Shown in pieces: positions 46,431 to 55,749 of a stretch of 64,000 bases of DNA. The DNA is from Aquiluna sp. (GTDB taxonomy: Bacteria; Actinomycetota; Actinomycetes; Actinomycetales; Microbacteriaceae), in contig JAGYIJ010000001.1 in assembly GCA_018402685.1 (NCBI GenBank), positions 550,746-614,745 of the forward strand. Direction: 5' to 3'. The translations under genes were made by a program, and so were the position numbers. Position 1 is the first letter of the stretch. The number at the start of each line of letters is the position of its first letter. A model generated the notes under the pieces. It searched no databases, was not told the origin of the DNA, and saw only the letters and a list, made by a program, of their open reading frames with translations.

Positions 46431-48475
46431 CTAGGGGCTAAAAGTGCAGGCACCGCAAGGACAGAACCTAAATGACTCCGGATCTCTGCAAAGAAGATCA
46501 AACCTAAGTAATTTTTCTGCGTCTCCCTCACCTAGAGGAGTCGCTCCACTTAAACTCTCGACTCTGATGGTGTCAAAGTCCCCAGAGTCAGTGAGCGAAA
46601 CTTTGATACCTCTGTAGGTGAAGCTATCTCCTTCGAAGCCAACGATGTTCATGTCACCGAGATTTGGCCCCGGAGTCAGCTTGGGGTATGTGCCCCGATC
46701 GTTTCTCAGGAAGTAGGCGTAGTAGTCCTTTTCCTTAGCAGCGTTTCCATCCCACCTGTCTCCAGCCTTGGTGGCATCAACGCTGTACACGGAAATCCCT
46801 GCAAAGCCTGGGGCAAAAGCGGTGTTGTAAAGCCCGTCTCTTCGAGATTCAACAACTAGAACCTCGGTGCTCGAGACCCTGATCACAATGGACTTGAATC
46901 CGCTTGATGGCAAGTCCATTGAAGATAGCGGGACCTCTGAATTGACTGCCTTGGTTCCATCGACACATGCAAATTCGCTGTCAGGTCTCCATCCAGCTAC
47001 CCAGGTTTCCCAAGTAGAGGGGACACCGTTGTACCACTGGGTTCCATTCCCAGGCGCGTGCTGCACCATGCCGTGAGCATGCTGAACCTCGTGGGCCATG
47101 TTTTCAAACAGGGGCACACCATTTCGGAGGAAGTGACCATTGAAAGGAAAAGTAACCAATTGGGTATGAACTGACTGCTCTGGTAGGTCGTTTGTGGCAG
47201 TGGTGATGTCGTTCTGGTAACCGGGACCAAACTGAACATCAGCCTCATACGGATTTGAGAAAACGATGAAGTAGTCCATCTGCCCAATATCTATTACCTT
47301 CTCTGCGGCGGTGTAAATCTCAGTGAGCTGCTCGATCCGCAGTCAAGATGGTCTTAGTTCCATCTGCCTTTCTGACTTCCATCGGGCTGAACAGTCTGGT
47401 GATCTTGGTTGTAGTTCTCGGCGTTCCTGGACATCCTCAACCACTGATCTGGCACGTGCCAGCGATACTGAAGCCGATTGCCAAATAGATCTTCGTTGCG
47501 CTTGTTGAGCATCTCAATGTGCTCACCTATTAGGTCCATGGGTTTTCCTGGGTGCAACTCCGTCCGGGAAATCAATCGGGATGATCGCCAACATCGATGA
47601 CACCATTTGATCTGAATTCGATTGTGTCTCATCGGGAAAGCTGTTGAACCCCCGCCGCCAACACGCGGCCTTTGGTCCTGCATTTTGCACATTTCAACAT
47701 TTGTAAGTCCGGTGGCGTTCAACGGCGCATCGTTTGATCCGGCGAGCTGAACAAACTCAAGTTTCATCCCACCTACATACCTGCACTCCAGAAGCCCGGC
47801 AGGTTGCCGAACCTGTTCTCCCAATCGGAAGCAAACAGTGCCGTCCGTTGGGTTTGAAGGATTAGCCCTGGTGCTGACGGGCTGCATGCTTGCATCTGGG
47901 ACCCAGCGCAAGGTTTTGAGAGTTATCCTTCGACATTCAAGGGACTGCTTGCCCCTAGGGAACGCCCTTGCTCCCTCCTCGGAACACTTTCCTCCGGGAA
48001 CTTGTGCAGTGACATTTAGCCAGGCCTCGGGACCTTCTGTCATGTAGCCAGCCTGATTTCCGTCTGAACGCTCGGCAGCCGTGGATGATCCTTCAGGACT
48101 TTTGACCGTTAGCAAAACTTTTCCCGCATAGCTTCTAGCCTGAGTTGGCTTGTTTTGAAACCAGGTCGAAAGGTTTGGGTTCAACTGCTTGGCGTACTCA
48201 CAGGCAGCCTTAGCACGCTTGCGAACCATGATGTTGATGCTCATTGGCTGGGAGTGGAACCTAATTCCGGTGCACACAAACTTCTCTGCATCAGGGTTTT
48301 CCTCAACAGCCCTTCTCACCTGAGCACGCTGTGCGTCGGTGAGTGCAGTTGCATTGCCACTAAAAGTGGCAAGGGTTCTTTGATAAACCTTGTATTTGAC
48401 TCCCGATGACTGCGCTGTCACTCCGAAGCCCAAGACCAAAAAAACACTGAGTATTAGCGCTAGTAGTTTCCTCAT
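46431..48475 (-). CDS. Secreted HExxH zincin-like protein, multiple frame breaks
   Basis: This protein of about 680 residues has an N-terminal signal peptide (KLLALILSVFLVLGFG, cleavage near AQS). The first half of the mature protein is rich in Cys (CTGIRF; CEYAKQL; ECRRITL; ECRYVGG). In the second half, AIIPIDFPDGVAP precedes the zinc-protease-like motif MAHEVQHAHG (His-Glu-x-x-His), followed by WYNGVPSTWETWVAGW, which may give the third ligand. The C-terminus holds CRDPESFRFCPCGAC. Breaks lie near 47635 (missing C), 47557 (extra A), 47413 (extra base) and 47317 (extra base). It appears to be an exported metallopeptidase or a catalytically related surface protein; the family is not recognised. 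It is divergent from the tubulin-like operon. Confidence 0.68.
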
Positions 48476-48501
48476 CTAACCCCCCAATAGCTAGTTTCAG
48501 A

Positions 48502-48957
48502 CTACAAAAACTTCCTCAATCTCGAAACCCCTATGCAATTCTGGGAAATCCATTTGTGGCGCCCGGGATTGGCTTCATTCCAGGCGCGGGATTCAGCCTC
48601 AGCGGCCTTTTGAGCTTCGTCTACAGCTTTGCGGTAGTCCTCCCAGGCTCGGATTACAGCCGGATCTTGCCAAGTCTTTACGCAGTAATTGCTGCGAATC
48701 TTTCTGCTCACGTCAACCGAAATCGCTGAACCTGAACCCGCGGGGCAACCGGCAGCTCTCCAGTTGATGTAAGTGTCCGTTGCTTGCCAGTCAGCCTGGC
48801 TCATCCCAGGAGGGCTCGAGATCCTTGTACCTGGGATTTCTTGGCGATCACCCACCCCCGGAAAGGGATCTGTCTCTGCAACAGATGCCGTTGGAAGCAG
48901 CAGAGCGAACATTGTTGCAACTGCAATTGACACTAAATTTGATTTTGATTTCCCCAT
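48502..48957 (-). CDS. Small secreted protein
   Basis: This 151-residue protein starts at MGKSKSNLVS, with a clear signal peptide (IAVATMFALLLPTASVAE). The mature part has a helical, charged C-terminal half (DYRKAVDEAQKAAEAESRAW) and three Cys. I recognise no family. It lies 26 bp upstream of the HExxH gene in the same direction and shares the 154 bp divergent promoter region with the tubulin-like operon, so a functional link is possible. Confidence 0.62.
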   Translation of the reverse strand: MGKSKSNLVSIAVATMFALLLPTASVAETDPFPGVGDRQEIPGTRISSPPGMSQADWQATDTYINWRAAGCPAGSGSAISVDVSRKIRSNYCVKTWQDPAVIRAWEDYRKAVDEAQKAAEAESRAWNEANPGRHKWISQNCIGVSRLRKFL

Positions 48958-49111
48958 AGGTTTGACCCTAACCCGAGTAGAGGACAAATTGAAGGCTTGG
49001 CTGGTTATCCGCTCATCACGAAACGGGTCTTGTCATTCAGGCCCGTATTTATTTGCCTCACGAGGCGATTCGGGAGTACCTTCTTATTAGCTAATGGATG
49101 GGGGATCCAAA

Positions 49112-49489
49112 ATGACGGCACAGGCGTTTTCAAAGCCGGGCCAAAGGCCAACCTCTTCTCGCCAATCAAAGGCAAGCCCACTACCTTTGGCAACTTCCAT
49201 CACAATTTTGCTGGCGGCTGCGTCGCTCCTATTTTTCATTGACAGGGGAGACGTATTTTCTGGACTGGCCTCCTACCTTTTGGCAGCGGTTGGCACGGCG
49301 TTATGCGTCGCTTGGGACTCGGTATCGCAACGTAAGGGAATGAAGAACCCGAACTTCACTCCTAACCGACTTCAGTCCAGGACATTGCAGATTTTTGCCA
49401 TTATGGGTATCGGGATTGCGGTGGTTCACATTATCCGTATCTCCGAGGCTGCAGCTGAGTACCTGAGCGAACTGTGGGGGCTAGTTTGA
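49112..49489 (+). CDS. Small three-helix membrane protein, first gene of tubulin-like operon
   Basis: This 125-residue protein starts at ATG 49112 (preceded by GGGGGA). It has a basic, Ser/Pro-rich N-terminus followed by three hydrophobic segments (ITILLAAASLLFFI; LASYLLAAVGTALCVAW; IFAIMGIGIAVVHIIRI). I recognise no family. Its TGA overlaps the TTG start of the vWA gene by 3 bp, so it is translationally coupled to that gene and probably part of the same membrane complex. Confidence 0.65.
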   Translation: MTAQAFSKPGQRPTSSRQSKASPLPLATSITILLAAASLLFFIDRGDVFSGLASYLLAAVGTALCVAWDSVSQRKGMKNPNFTPNRLQSRTLQIFAIMGIGIAVVHIIRISEAAAEYLSELWGLV

Positions 49490-52287
49490 AGAAACTCTTA
49501 GCCTTGCTGGCTGCCATTTCAATCTTTGCCACTGGAAGTTCTGCGACTGGGCTCACACAAAACAGAGAACTGGCTTTTGAGCTCTCCTCGATTGGGGACA
49601 GAGCCGTCGAAGACCTTCGGAGATGTTTAGCAACAAGTGATGCTCTGGATGTCTATTACCTAATAGACATGTCAGGGAGCCTTTTTGACAGTCCCTCAAG
49701 GTCTGGAACAGACCCTAACTTTGCCAGGTCCGAAATCCTGGGAGAGAGCTTGCGCCAACTTTCCAATCTCGCCACTGAGACTGGCGGGTCGAAAGCCGTC
49801 TCTTGGAATGCTGGATTTTTAGCAACGATTTTTTCCAGCTTCAAGCACCTGGTTTGACCTTGACCCCTCCACTGTTGAGGGAGGCGTGAGGGCACTCGAC
49901 ACTGCAATCCGTGAGAACGGAGGCGGTTCAACTGATTGGCTTGTCGGTGTTCAGGGTGCACAGCGCGAGCTGGCTAAGCAGAAGCAGGTGTCCAAGGGCT
50001 GTCAGGTTTTAATTTGGCTCACAGATGGTGGCTTGAACGTTCGGGATGACGACAATCTAAGTTTTCTCTCGATGAATTCCCTATGTGGAGTAGCGGTCGT
50101 TCCTCAAGGCGGGAGGCCTGAGTTTGGTCTAGGACCCCTCTACGAACTTCGTCAGTCCGGGGTAGTCGTGTTTGGTGTTCTGCTTGATGTTGTTGGGCCG
50201 GGGATCTCGGAGCTTTATTCTGAGCGAAAAAGTTGGCTTCAGCCCTTAGTAGAGGGTACTGGAAGAGCCGACCTTCTTGGCGGACCGAAAACCATTAATT
50301 GTGGTGATGGTACCGGTGTGATCCCTCAGAACCATGCATCGGGAGCCTTCATCAGGGCCCAGCAGCTCGGCGACCTTGCCGTTCAGTTTCTTCGCCTTAG
50401 CGGGCTCATTCAGGGCGGTTCCCTGGGCAGCCTGGCCTCCGATGGTTCTTTTGACATCAATCCCGGAGTTGCGAGGGTTGAGCTTTTGTCTCTCGCCGAG
50501 CCCGGAGCGCTGACTCTCGCTGACCCGAAAGGCAACATTTTGTCTTTGAGCTCTCCCGGAGTCGAGGTGGTGCAGAGCGCGGGCGCCTCGAAAGTCGCAA
50601 TTCGAGTTGACAGCAAAGAAGATTTTGGAAAATGGAAATTGACGGGTGTTGAGCCAGCTTCCGTTGTCCTTATTGCCTACAGCGCGCTAAGCGTCAACCC
50701 AGAGGCGAGCAATGCACTAATCTCCGGGCAAGCTTCCGAAGTTCTCGTGATCGCTGACGTAAGCGACCCAGAGCTATTTAGTGTCACGGACTACTCATTT
50801 CAGATTGAAGCATTCTCTCAAACCGACACGGGCAACTTTGTCTCTATTGGGAAAGCGCTTTCTTCGGAGCTGGACAATGGAATTTGGCGCTTAGAGATAA
50901 CTCCTGAAGCAACGGACACTCAGGTCAACCTTAGATTTGAAGCGACTGGAATAAGCACCACTGTCGGCGGCACCAGACTTAGCTCAATAGCCTCCGAGCA
51001 GAGCCTCGTTGTCTCTCTGCCCGCGAACTTTCCAACATTTGGTCCAATTCCTCTGGACTTGGGGACTCTGCAAGGACGCCTAAACCCGGCGACCGAGTTT
51101 CTTAATGTTTATGCACCTGCTTCAGGAGAGGTTGGTTATTTTTGCTACGGAGATAACCCAAACTTTGTCGTCCAGTCAGACTCGATTGATCGTGCCGCCA
51201 CTTGGAACCTTCAAATAGCTCCGGCTGCGGCTGCGAATTTATTGGATGGCTGTCTCGAAATCAGCCCCGGCTCAACAACTCAAGTTCAACTTAGCCTCAG
51301 AAACTCTGAGACGGCCAACAGCCAGGTTACGGGTTTCGTTGACTTCACCCTTAGGGATGCTGCGGGGGCTGAGCTCCAGGTGCGAGCACCGATATCTTTG
51401 GAGACACAGAGGATTATCAACCCACTCGTCCTCGCTCTTCTTCAGATTCTTCTGATACTCCTGGGCGTAATTTTGCCCCTGGTCACTATTTATCTAGTAA
51501 ACCGCTTTAGTTCAAAGGTTGAGCATGGCAATGAGCTTCTGAAGGCAGCATTTCCTGTTGCGGTGAACCTTAAGTCTGGTGAAATCAGGTCGAGCGCCAA
51601 TCTCGATTTGAAATCAGCACAAGTAGGTCTGGATCACTTCAAGTTCCAACCTCCGAAGGCAGACTCTAAGGACATCGAAGTTGGTGGGCTTGGAATTGCA
51701 AAAGCGAAGGTTTCGGCCAATCCCTTAGTTGCCCCCTGGTTCGAGATTGAGGCAAAACCTGATAGTTCAGTGTTCACTGGAAAACAAAATCAGAAAAAGG
51801 AAAGCGATTCGCATCTGGAGCCGCCGCTGAATTCTCCGGTCAACTGAGCAAAACCTGGGCCTTGTCAGTGAATCACAGCGCTCTTCGAGGCGCTTCCTCA
51901 TCAACTGAGGATCTGCCCGGGACTCTTGTTGTGTTTGCTCGAAATGCGGGTGGGGTTTCGCCAAACTTCCAGGAGCGAATGATCGGTGTACTGAACGACG
52001 CGAAGGTGAGCGGCTCGATTCTGTCTGCGAAGGAAGGCCTCGAGGTTCTGGACAAAAAGAAAGTTTCTAAAAAGGATTCAAAGGACTCAGGCCCCAAATC
52101 TGGCACCAAAGCACCACGGGGGCCAAGTGGCCCTGGTGTCCCAAGACTCGGGGCACCAGCGTCAACTGGAAACCAAGCACCAAGTTTGCGACCATCAACA
52201 CCAGGCACCACAGGACCATCCGGTCCATCAAGACCACAAACAGGCCCAGGTGGACCGTCTTTACCTAAACCGCCAAGTCTCAGTTAG
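49486..52287 (+). CDS. Membrane-anchored vWA-domain protein with Gly/Pro-rich cytoplasmic tail (two frameshifts)
   Basis: This protein has about 933 residues. The signal peptide is MKKLLALLAAISIFATG. An extracellular von Willebrand A domain has an intact metal site: DMSGS (61-65), Thr in ENGGGSTDW and Asp in IWLTDGGLN. A beta-rich region follows, then one membrane helix (VLALLQILLILLGVILPLVTIYL, about 645) and a cytoplasmic region of about 260 residues. It ends in a Lys-rich then Gly/Pro/Ser-rich tail (PRGPSGPGVPRLG to LPKPPSLS). An extra T near 49836 (T6 should be T5) and a missing A near 51798 split the frame. Without the second repair the protein would stop at 51847 and lose its tail. It is 15 bp upstream of the tubulin-like gene. 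Confidence 0.83.
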
Positions 52288-52302
52288 CAACAGGAGGAAA
52301 CA

Positions 52303-55300
52303 ATGCTCAGGCCATTTCTAATTATCGGAGTCGGTGGCTCCGGAGGTAAGACCCTCAGGGCAATCCGTTACGAACTGGAACTCCGACTCCAGGCGGCAGG
52401 TTGGAATGACGGGATGCCAGAGGCATGGCAGTTTCTGCATTATGACACTCCGGTGGTTCAGGACGGCGCTGAGTATCCTGCACCTTTTCTCCCCGCTAAC
52501 TCGTATAGAGGCCTAGTTGCTTCCGCAGCTACATACCAGACCGTGGTTGCTGGAATTAAGCACAAAATTGGCAAAGAATTCTCAGAATTAGTTCAGCGGC
52601 AGTTGCCTGATCCAGATTACGTAGCAGTTCCCATATATCAGGGTGCTGGACAGTACAGAGCCGTTGGTCGGGCAATAGCTCTTTCCAAACTGGATGATAT
52701 TGCAAACGCTGCTTCTAACTCTGTAAACCGACTGAAAGCACCTAGTGCACTTGCTGTTTTGCAGGAAGTTGGACAGAAATTCGGAGCCGACTCAAAGGGA
52801 GGTGTTGACCCCAATCCAATTGTGTTGGTGGTTTCTTCAATCGCTGGAGGCTCAGGTGCTGGTCAGTACATCGATGTAATTGAAGCTGTTAAGTCCAAGT
52901 TTGGCGCGACGCCTTGGGCGAGAGAGAGCTACGGCATTCTCTATGCCCCTGATGTTTTTGACGGTATTAAGGGCGGGGAGGGAATTGCTGCAAACTCACT
53001 CGCGACTGTCACCGAAACCGTTAGTGGTTTCTGGAACAACTCACCGAGTCCAGCAACCGTCAAAATATTTGAAAGTCAGGGACTCAGCATATTAGCCGGA
53101 GACGCCAACGACAGGCTCGGTGTTCGCTACCCATTTGTAGTCGGACGCGAGGGCGCAAACGCTTCATTCGATGGGCAAAATGACGTTTACAAAGCCATCT
53201 CAACCACCATCACGGCGTGGATGACGGATGACAAGTTCCAGGACAGTATCTCTGCTTACTCGAAGACCAACTGGCTTCAGAACGTTAGCGCCGCAGTTTT
53301 GCCTGATAACACAGGCCTTCTTCAGGATCGAGTAAATCAGGCTCCAGCATTGTCCGCAATTGGATTTGGTCGAGTAACCCTGGCCAGGGAGAAGTTCATT
53401 GAATATTCAGCTGAGCGATTTGCTAAGGCAGCAATTCAGCGGCTTCTAGAGGCCCATTCCGAGGCAGATCCAAACTTTGAACGAATGGACGAGGAAGAGT
53501 GGATCAAGGCAAATGCGGCGAAGGCTCAGATTGCCTTCATCCGTGAGACAGGACTAAACGAAGAGACCGAACAAAACGACGACGTCATCGACGCTTTGCG
53601 GGCAGTAGCGCAGCTTCAAGGCCTGCAGCTAGAGTTCAAGGCTGCCGTGAAGTCAGCTGCTGCTGATCCTTCCAGTCTGGACAAAAACGGCGGCCTAGAC
53701 ATTGATACCTGGTACAACCGACTAATGACTTCCAGGACTCAGCTGGCTGGCAAGTATCTTGACGAGGATCGACGAAACCGTCAACAGAAAATGGATGAGT
53801 GGGTCAAGACCGCTCCAGATGTGCTGCTCAAGACCACCGTAAGATTTGCTGTTCAGCAGGGTCTTCGGGTTACCGAGGAGTTACTCTCCGGATTGTCAGA
53901 GTCTCTCGAGAGAGCCTCAAGACAGCTGGAGGGGGAAGCGATGACCTTCAGGGGCCACTTGGAGAATGTTGGTGGTTACATCTACGAAGAACTTCAAAGA
54001 GCTGCGGGCTCAAATTCTGTGCGAGAAGACAACGACGCCGTTCAAGGCGCTCTTACTCAAATTGAGAACTCTCTTTATTGGGAGAGCGAGGCCTCGCTCA
54101 GGGCTTCAACCGCAAAGCTTTTAGATGAGGCCAGGAAAGAGCTCATCAAGCCTCTGACGCTCTTTATTGCCGGGACTTACAAGGCACTGGATGTGAATGT
54201 AGGTGCCGAGCAAACTGCTGACGGTAGGACAAATGATTTCCCCTTCTGGCCAGGTGCCATGGCGAAAACCGTTTCCAAGAAGTACCAGCCTTCGTCCAAC
54301 GAGAAGATGCTTCTGGAGGCAGAAGAGTTCCCCGAAGAGTTTGAGAGATTGGTCTCTGCCACCTTCGGCGGTGAGCGATATGGCGACGCAATAGCCAAGA
54401 CCCTTAGCTCGATGCTCGAGGGAGATGAGGGCGACAGCGTGATTGCAATCCGCAAGACTTGGCGTCCAGTTGCTACAGCAGATCCCAACCTAACCGGCGC
54501 GAATGGCAGCAACCCAGCTTTTGAAATGCCGAACACGGCTGAGCAATACCTTGAACTTGCCAAAGATTGGATGAAGCGCAGAGGAACACCTTTCCAGGTG
54601 TTTATCGAGACAAACATGACTGAGTTCTTTGACAAGGACAAGCTGACTCCAGACGTCTTCAACACGAGACGAACTAGATTTCTGTCTCACCTCGCATCCG
54701 CATTCAGATCCTCAACGCCGCTGGTAAAGCTGCACCCTTCGCTACTAAACGAGGTGCACCAAAAGCAGGTCGGCGAGGGAGACTCAATAATTGTGAGCGC
54801 AATCCCGTTCAATAAAAAGTCAGAGATGTACGAACCAACCAAGCAGTTGTTGCTTGCCGAGATGTCGAAGATGAACATGCCCGGCAATTTCAATGCCGAG
54901 GTGGAAGTTGAGAGATGGTTCCGAGAGCAGAACGCTGACAGCATTGAGTTCTTCTCGATGTTGGGCTACCCAGTCCACCCCATTGTTGTTCAAAGCATCA
55001 TGACACCGGCTGCTTCAGCTTGGCTCTCTAAGAGCGGGACCCAAAACTCCAGAACCGCATTCTGGAAGTGGATTAGGGGGCGCCTGCTTTCTGAGTCAGT
55101 TCCGATGGATCGTCTCGCTTTGGACCGACTGATCAGAGGTTGGTACACCGCGAATATTCTTAAGCTCATTTCTATCGAGAATCATGCGGAGCTCGGCCCA
55201 AAAATCTCGGTTCAGGGTGCCAATTCTGAGAAAATGACGTTTCCTCACCCAATGCTTTACGCAGGTGTACCCTCGGAGCACGAGATACTGCCTGCTGTAA

Positions 55301-55746
55301 TTGAATCCCTTATCGTCGCGCAAGCGCTTTGCAGCAATAAGGGAGACCTGTCACCTATAGCTCCCTATAAGCGCCTAATAGAGCTAGGCGGAAGGGGTGA
55401 GGGGGTCGGCGGTAGAGATGTGAAACTGAGTGCTGAGCTTCAGTGCCGCATAGCCACTGGTCAGATGCTTGAGCCTGGAAGTCAGGAAACCGCATTTAGC
55501 GGAGACGATCCTGAGAAGGTAAGTGCGAGAAAAGCAAGGGTCAACGAGTATCTCGAGGGAGAGCTTGCTGACTTGGAGGTCTGGATGAAGCAATCGACCG
55601 CTCATGGTTCCGTCTACAGCTATCCGGTCGCATGGGAGATCTTCCCTGAAATCAAGAGTGCACTAAACGGACTAAATGACTTGGTGGCCTCCTATGAGCC
55701 AATCAGAAGTGCTGTTTTGAAAGACAAAGATGTTGACTGGAGCTAG
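52303..55746 (+). CDS. Tubulin/FtsZ-superfamily GTPase-like protein (Tubulin_2 type)
   Basis: This 1147-residue protein has an intact frame. The N-terminal nucleotide-binding part shows the tubulin-like glycine loop IIGVGGSGGKTLRAI (residues 7-21) and a GGSGAGQYIDV motif (182-192), in the position of the tubulin/FtsZ signature GGGTGSG. A VGRAIALSK segment lies between them. The remaining 900 residues are mostly helical and are far longer than FtsZ (about 400). This fits the large Tubulin_2 class reported with vWA partners. It has no membrane helix, so it is cytoplasmic and could assemble at the membrane through its neighbours. It starts after GGAGG and ends 3 bp before the next gene. Confidence 0.82.
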   Translation: MLRPFLIIGVGGSGGKTLRAIRYELELRLQAAGWNDGMPEAWQFLHYDTPVVQDGAEYPAPFLPANSYRGLVASAATYQTVVAGIKHKIGKEFSELVQRQLPDPDYVAVPIYQGAGQYRAVGRAIALSKLDDIANAASNSVNRLKAPSALAVLQEVGQKFGADSKGGVDPNPIVLVVSSIAGGSGAGQYIDVIEAVKSKFGATPWARESYGILYAPDVFDGIKGGEGIAANSLATVTETVSGFWNNSPSPATVKIFESQGLSILAGDANDRLGVRYPFVVGREGANASFDGQNDVYKAISTTITAWMTDDKFQDSISAYSKTNWLQNVSAAVLPDNTGLLQDRVNQAPALSAIGFGRVTLAREKFIEYSAERFAKAAIQRLLEAHSEADPNFERMDEEEWIKANAAKAQIAFIRETGLNEETEQNDDVIDALRAVAQLQGLQLEFKAAVKSAAADPSSLDKNGGLDIDTWYNRLMTSRTQLAGKYLDEDRRNRQQKMDEWVKTAPDVLLKTTVRFAVQQGLRVTEELLSGLSESLERASRQLEGEAMTFRGHLENVGGYIYEELQRAAGSNSVREDNDAVQGALTQIENSLYWESEASLRASTAKLLDEARKELIKPLTLFIAGTYKALDVNVGAEQTADGRTNDFPFWPGAMAKTVSKKYQPSSNEKMLLEAEEFPEEFERLVSATFGGERYGDAIAKTLSSMLEGDEGDSVIAIRKTWRPVATADPNLTGANGSNPAFEMPNTAEQYLELAKDWMKRRGTPFQVFIETNMTEFFDKDKLTPDVFNTRRTRFLSHLASAFRSSTPLVKLHPSLLNEVHQKQVGEGDSIIVSAIPFNKKSEMYEPTKQLLLAEMSKMNMPGNFNAEVEVERWFREQNADSIEFFSMLGYPVHPIVVQSIMTPAASAWLSKSGTQNSRTAFWKWIRGRLLSESVPMDRLALDRLIRGWYTANILKLISIENHAELGPKISVQGANSEKMTFPHPMLYAGVPSEHEILPAVIESLIVAQALCSNKGDLSPIAPYKRLIELGGRGEGVGGRDVKLSAELQCRIATGQMLEPGSQETAFSGDDPEKVSARKARVNEYLEGELADLEVWMKQSTAHGSVYSYPVAWEIFPEIKSALNGLNDLVASYEPIRSAVLKDKDVDWS

Positions 55747-55749
55747 TTC

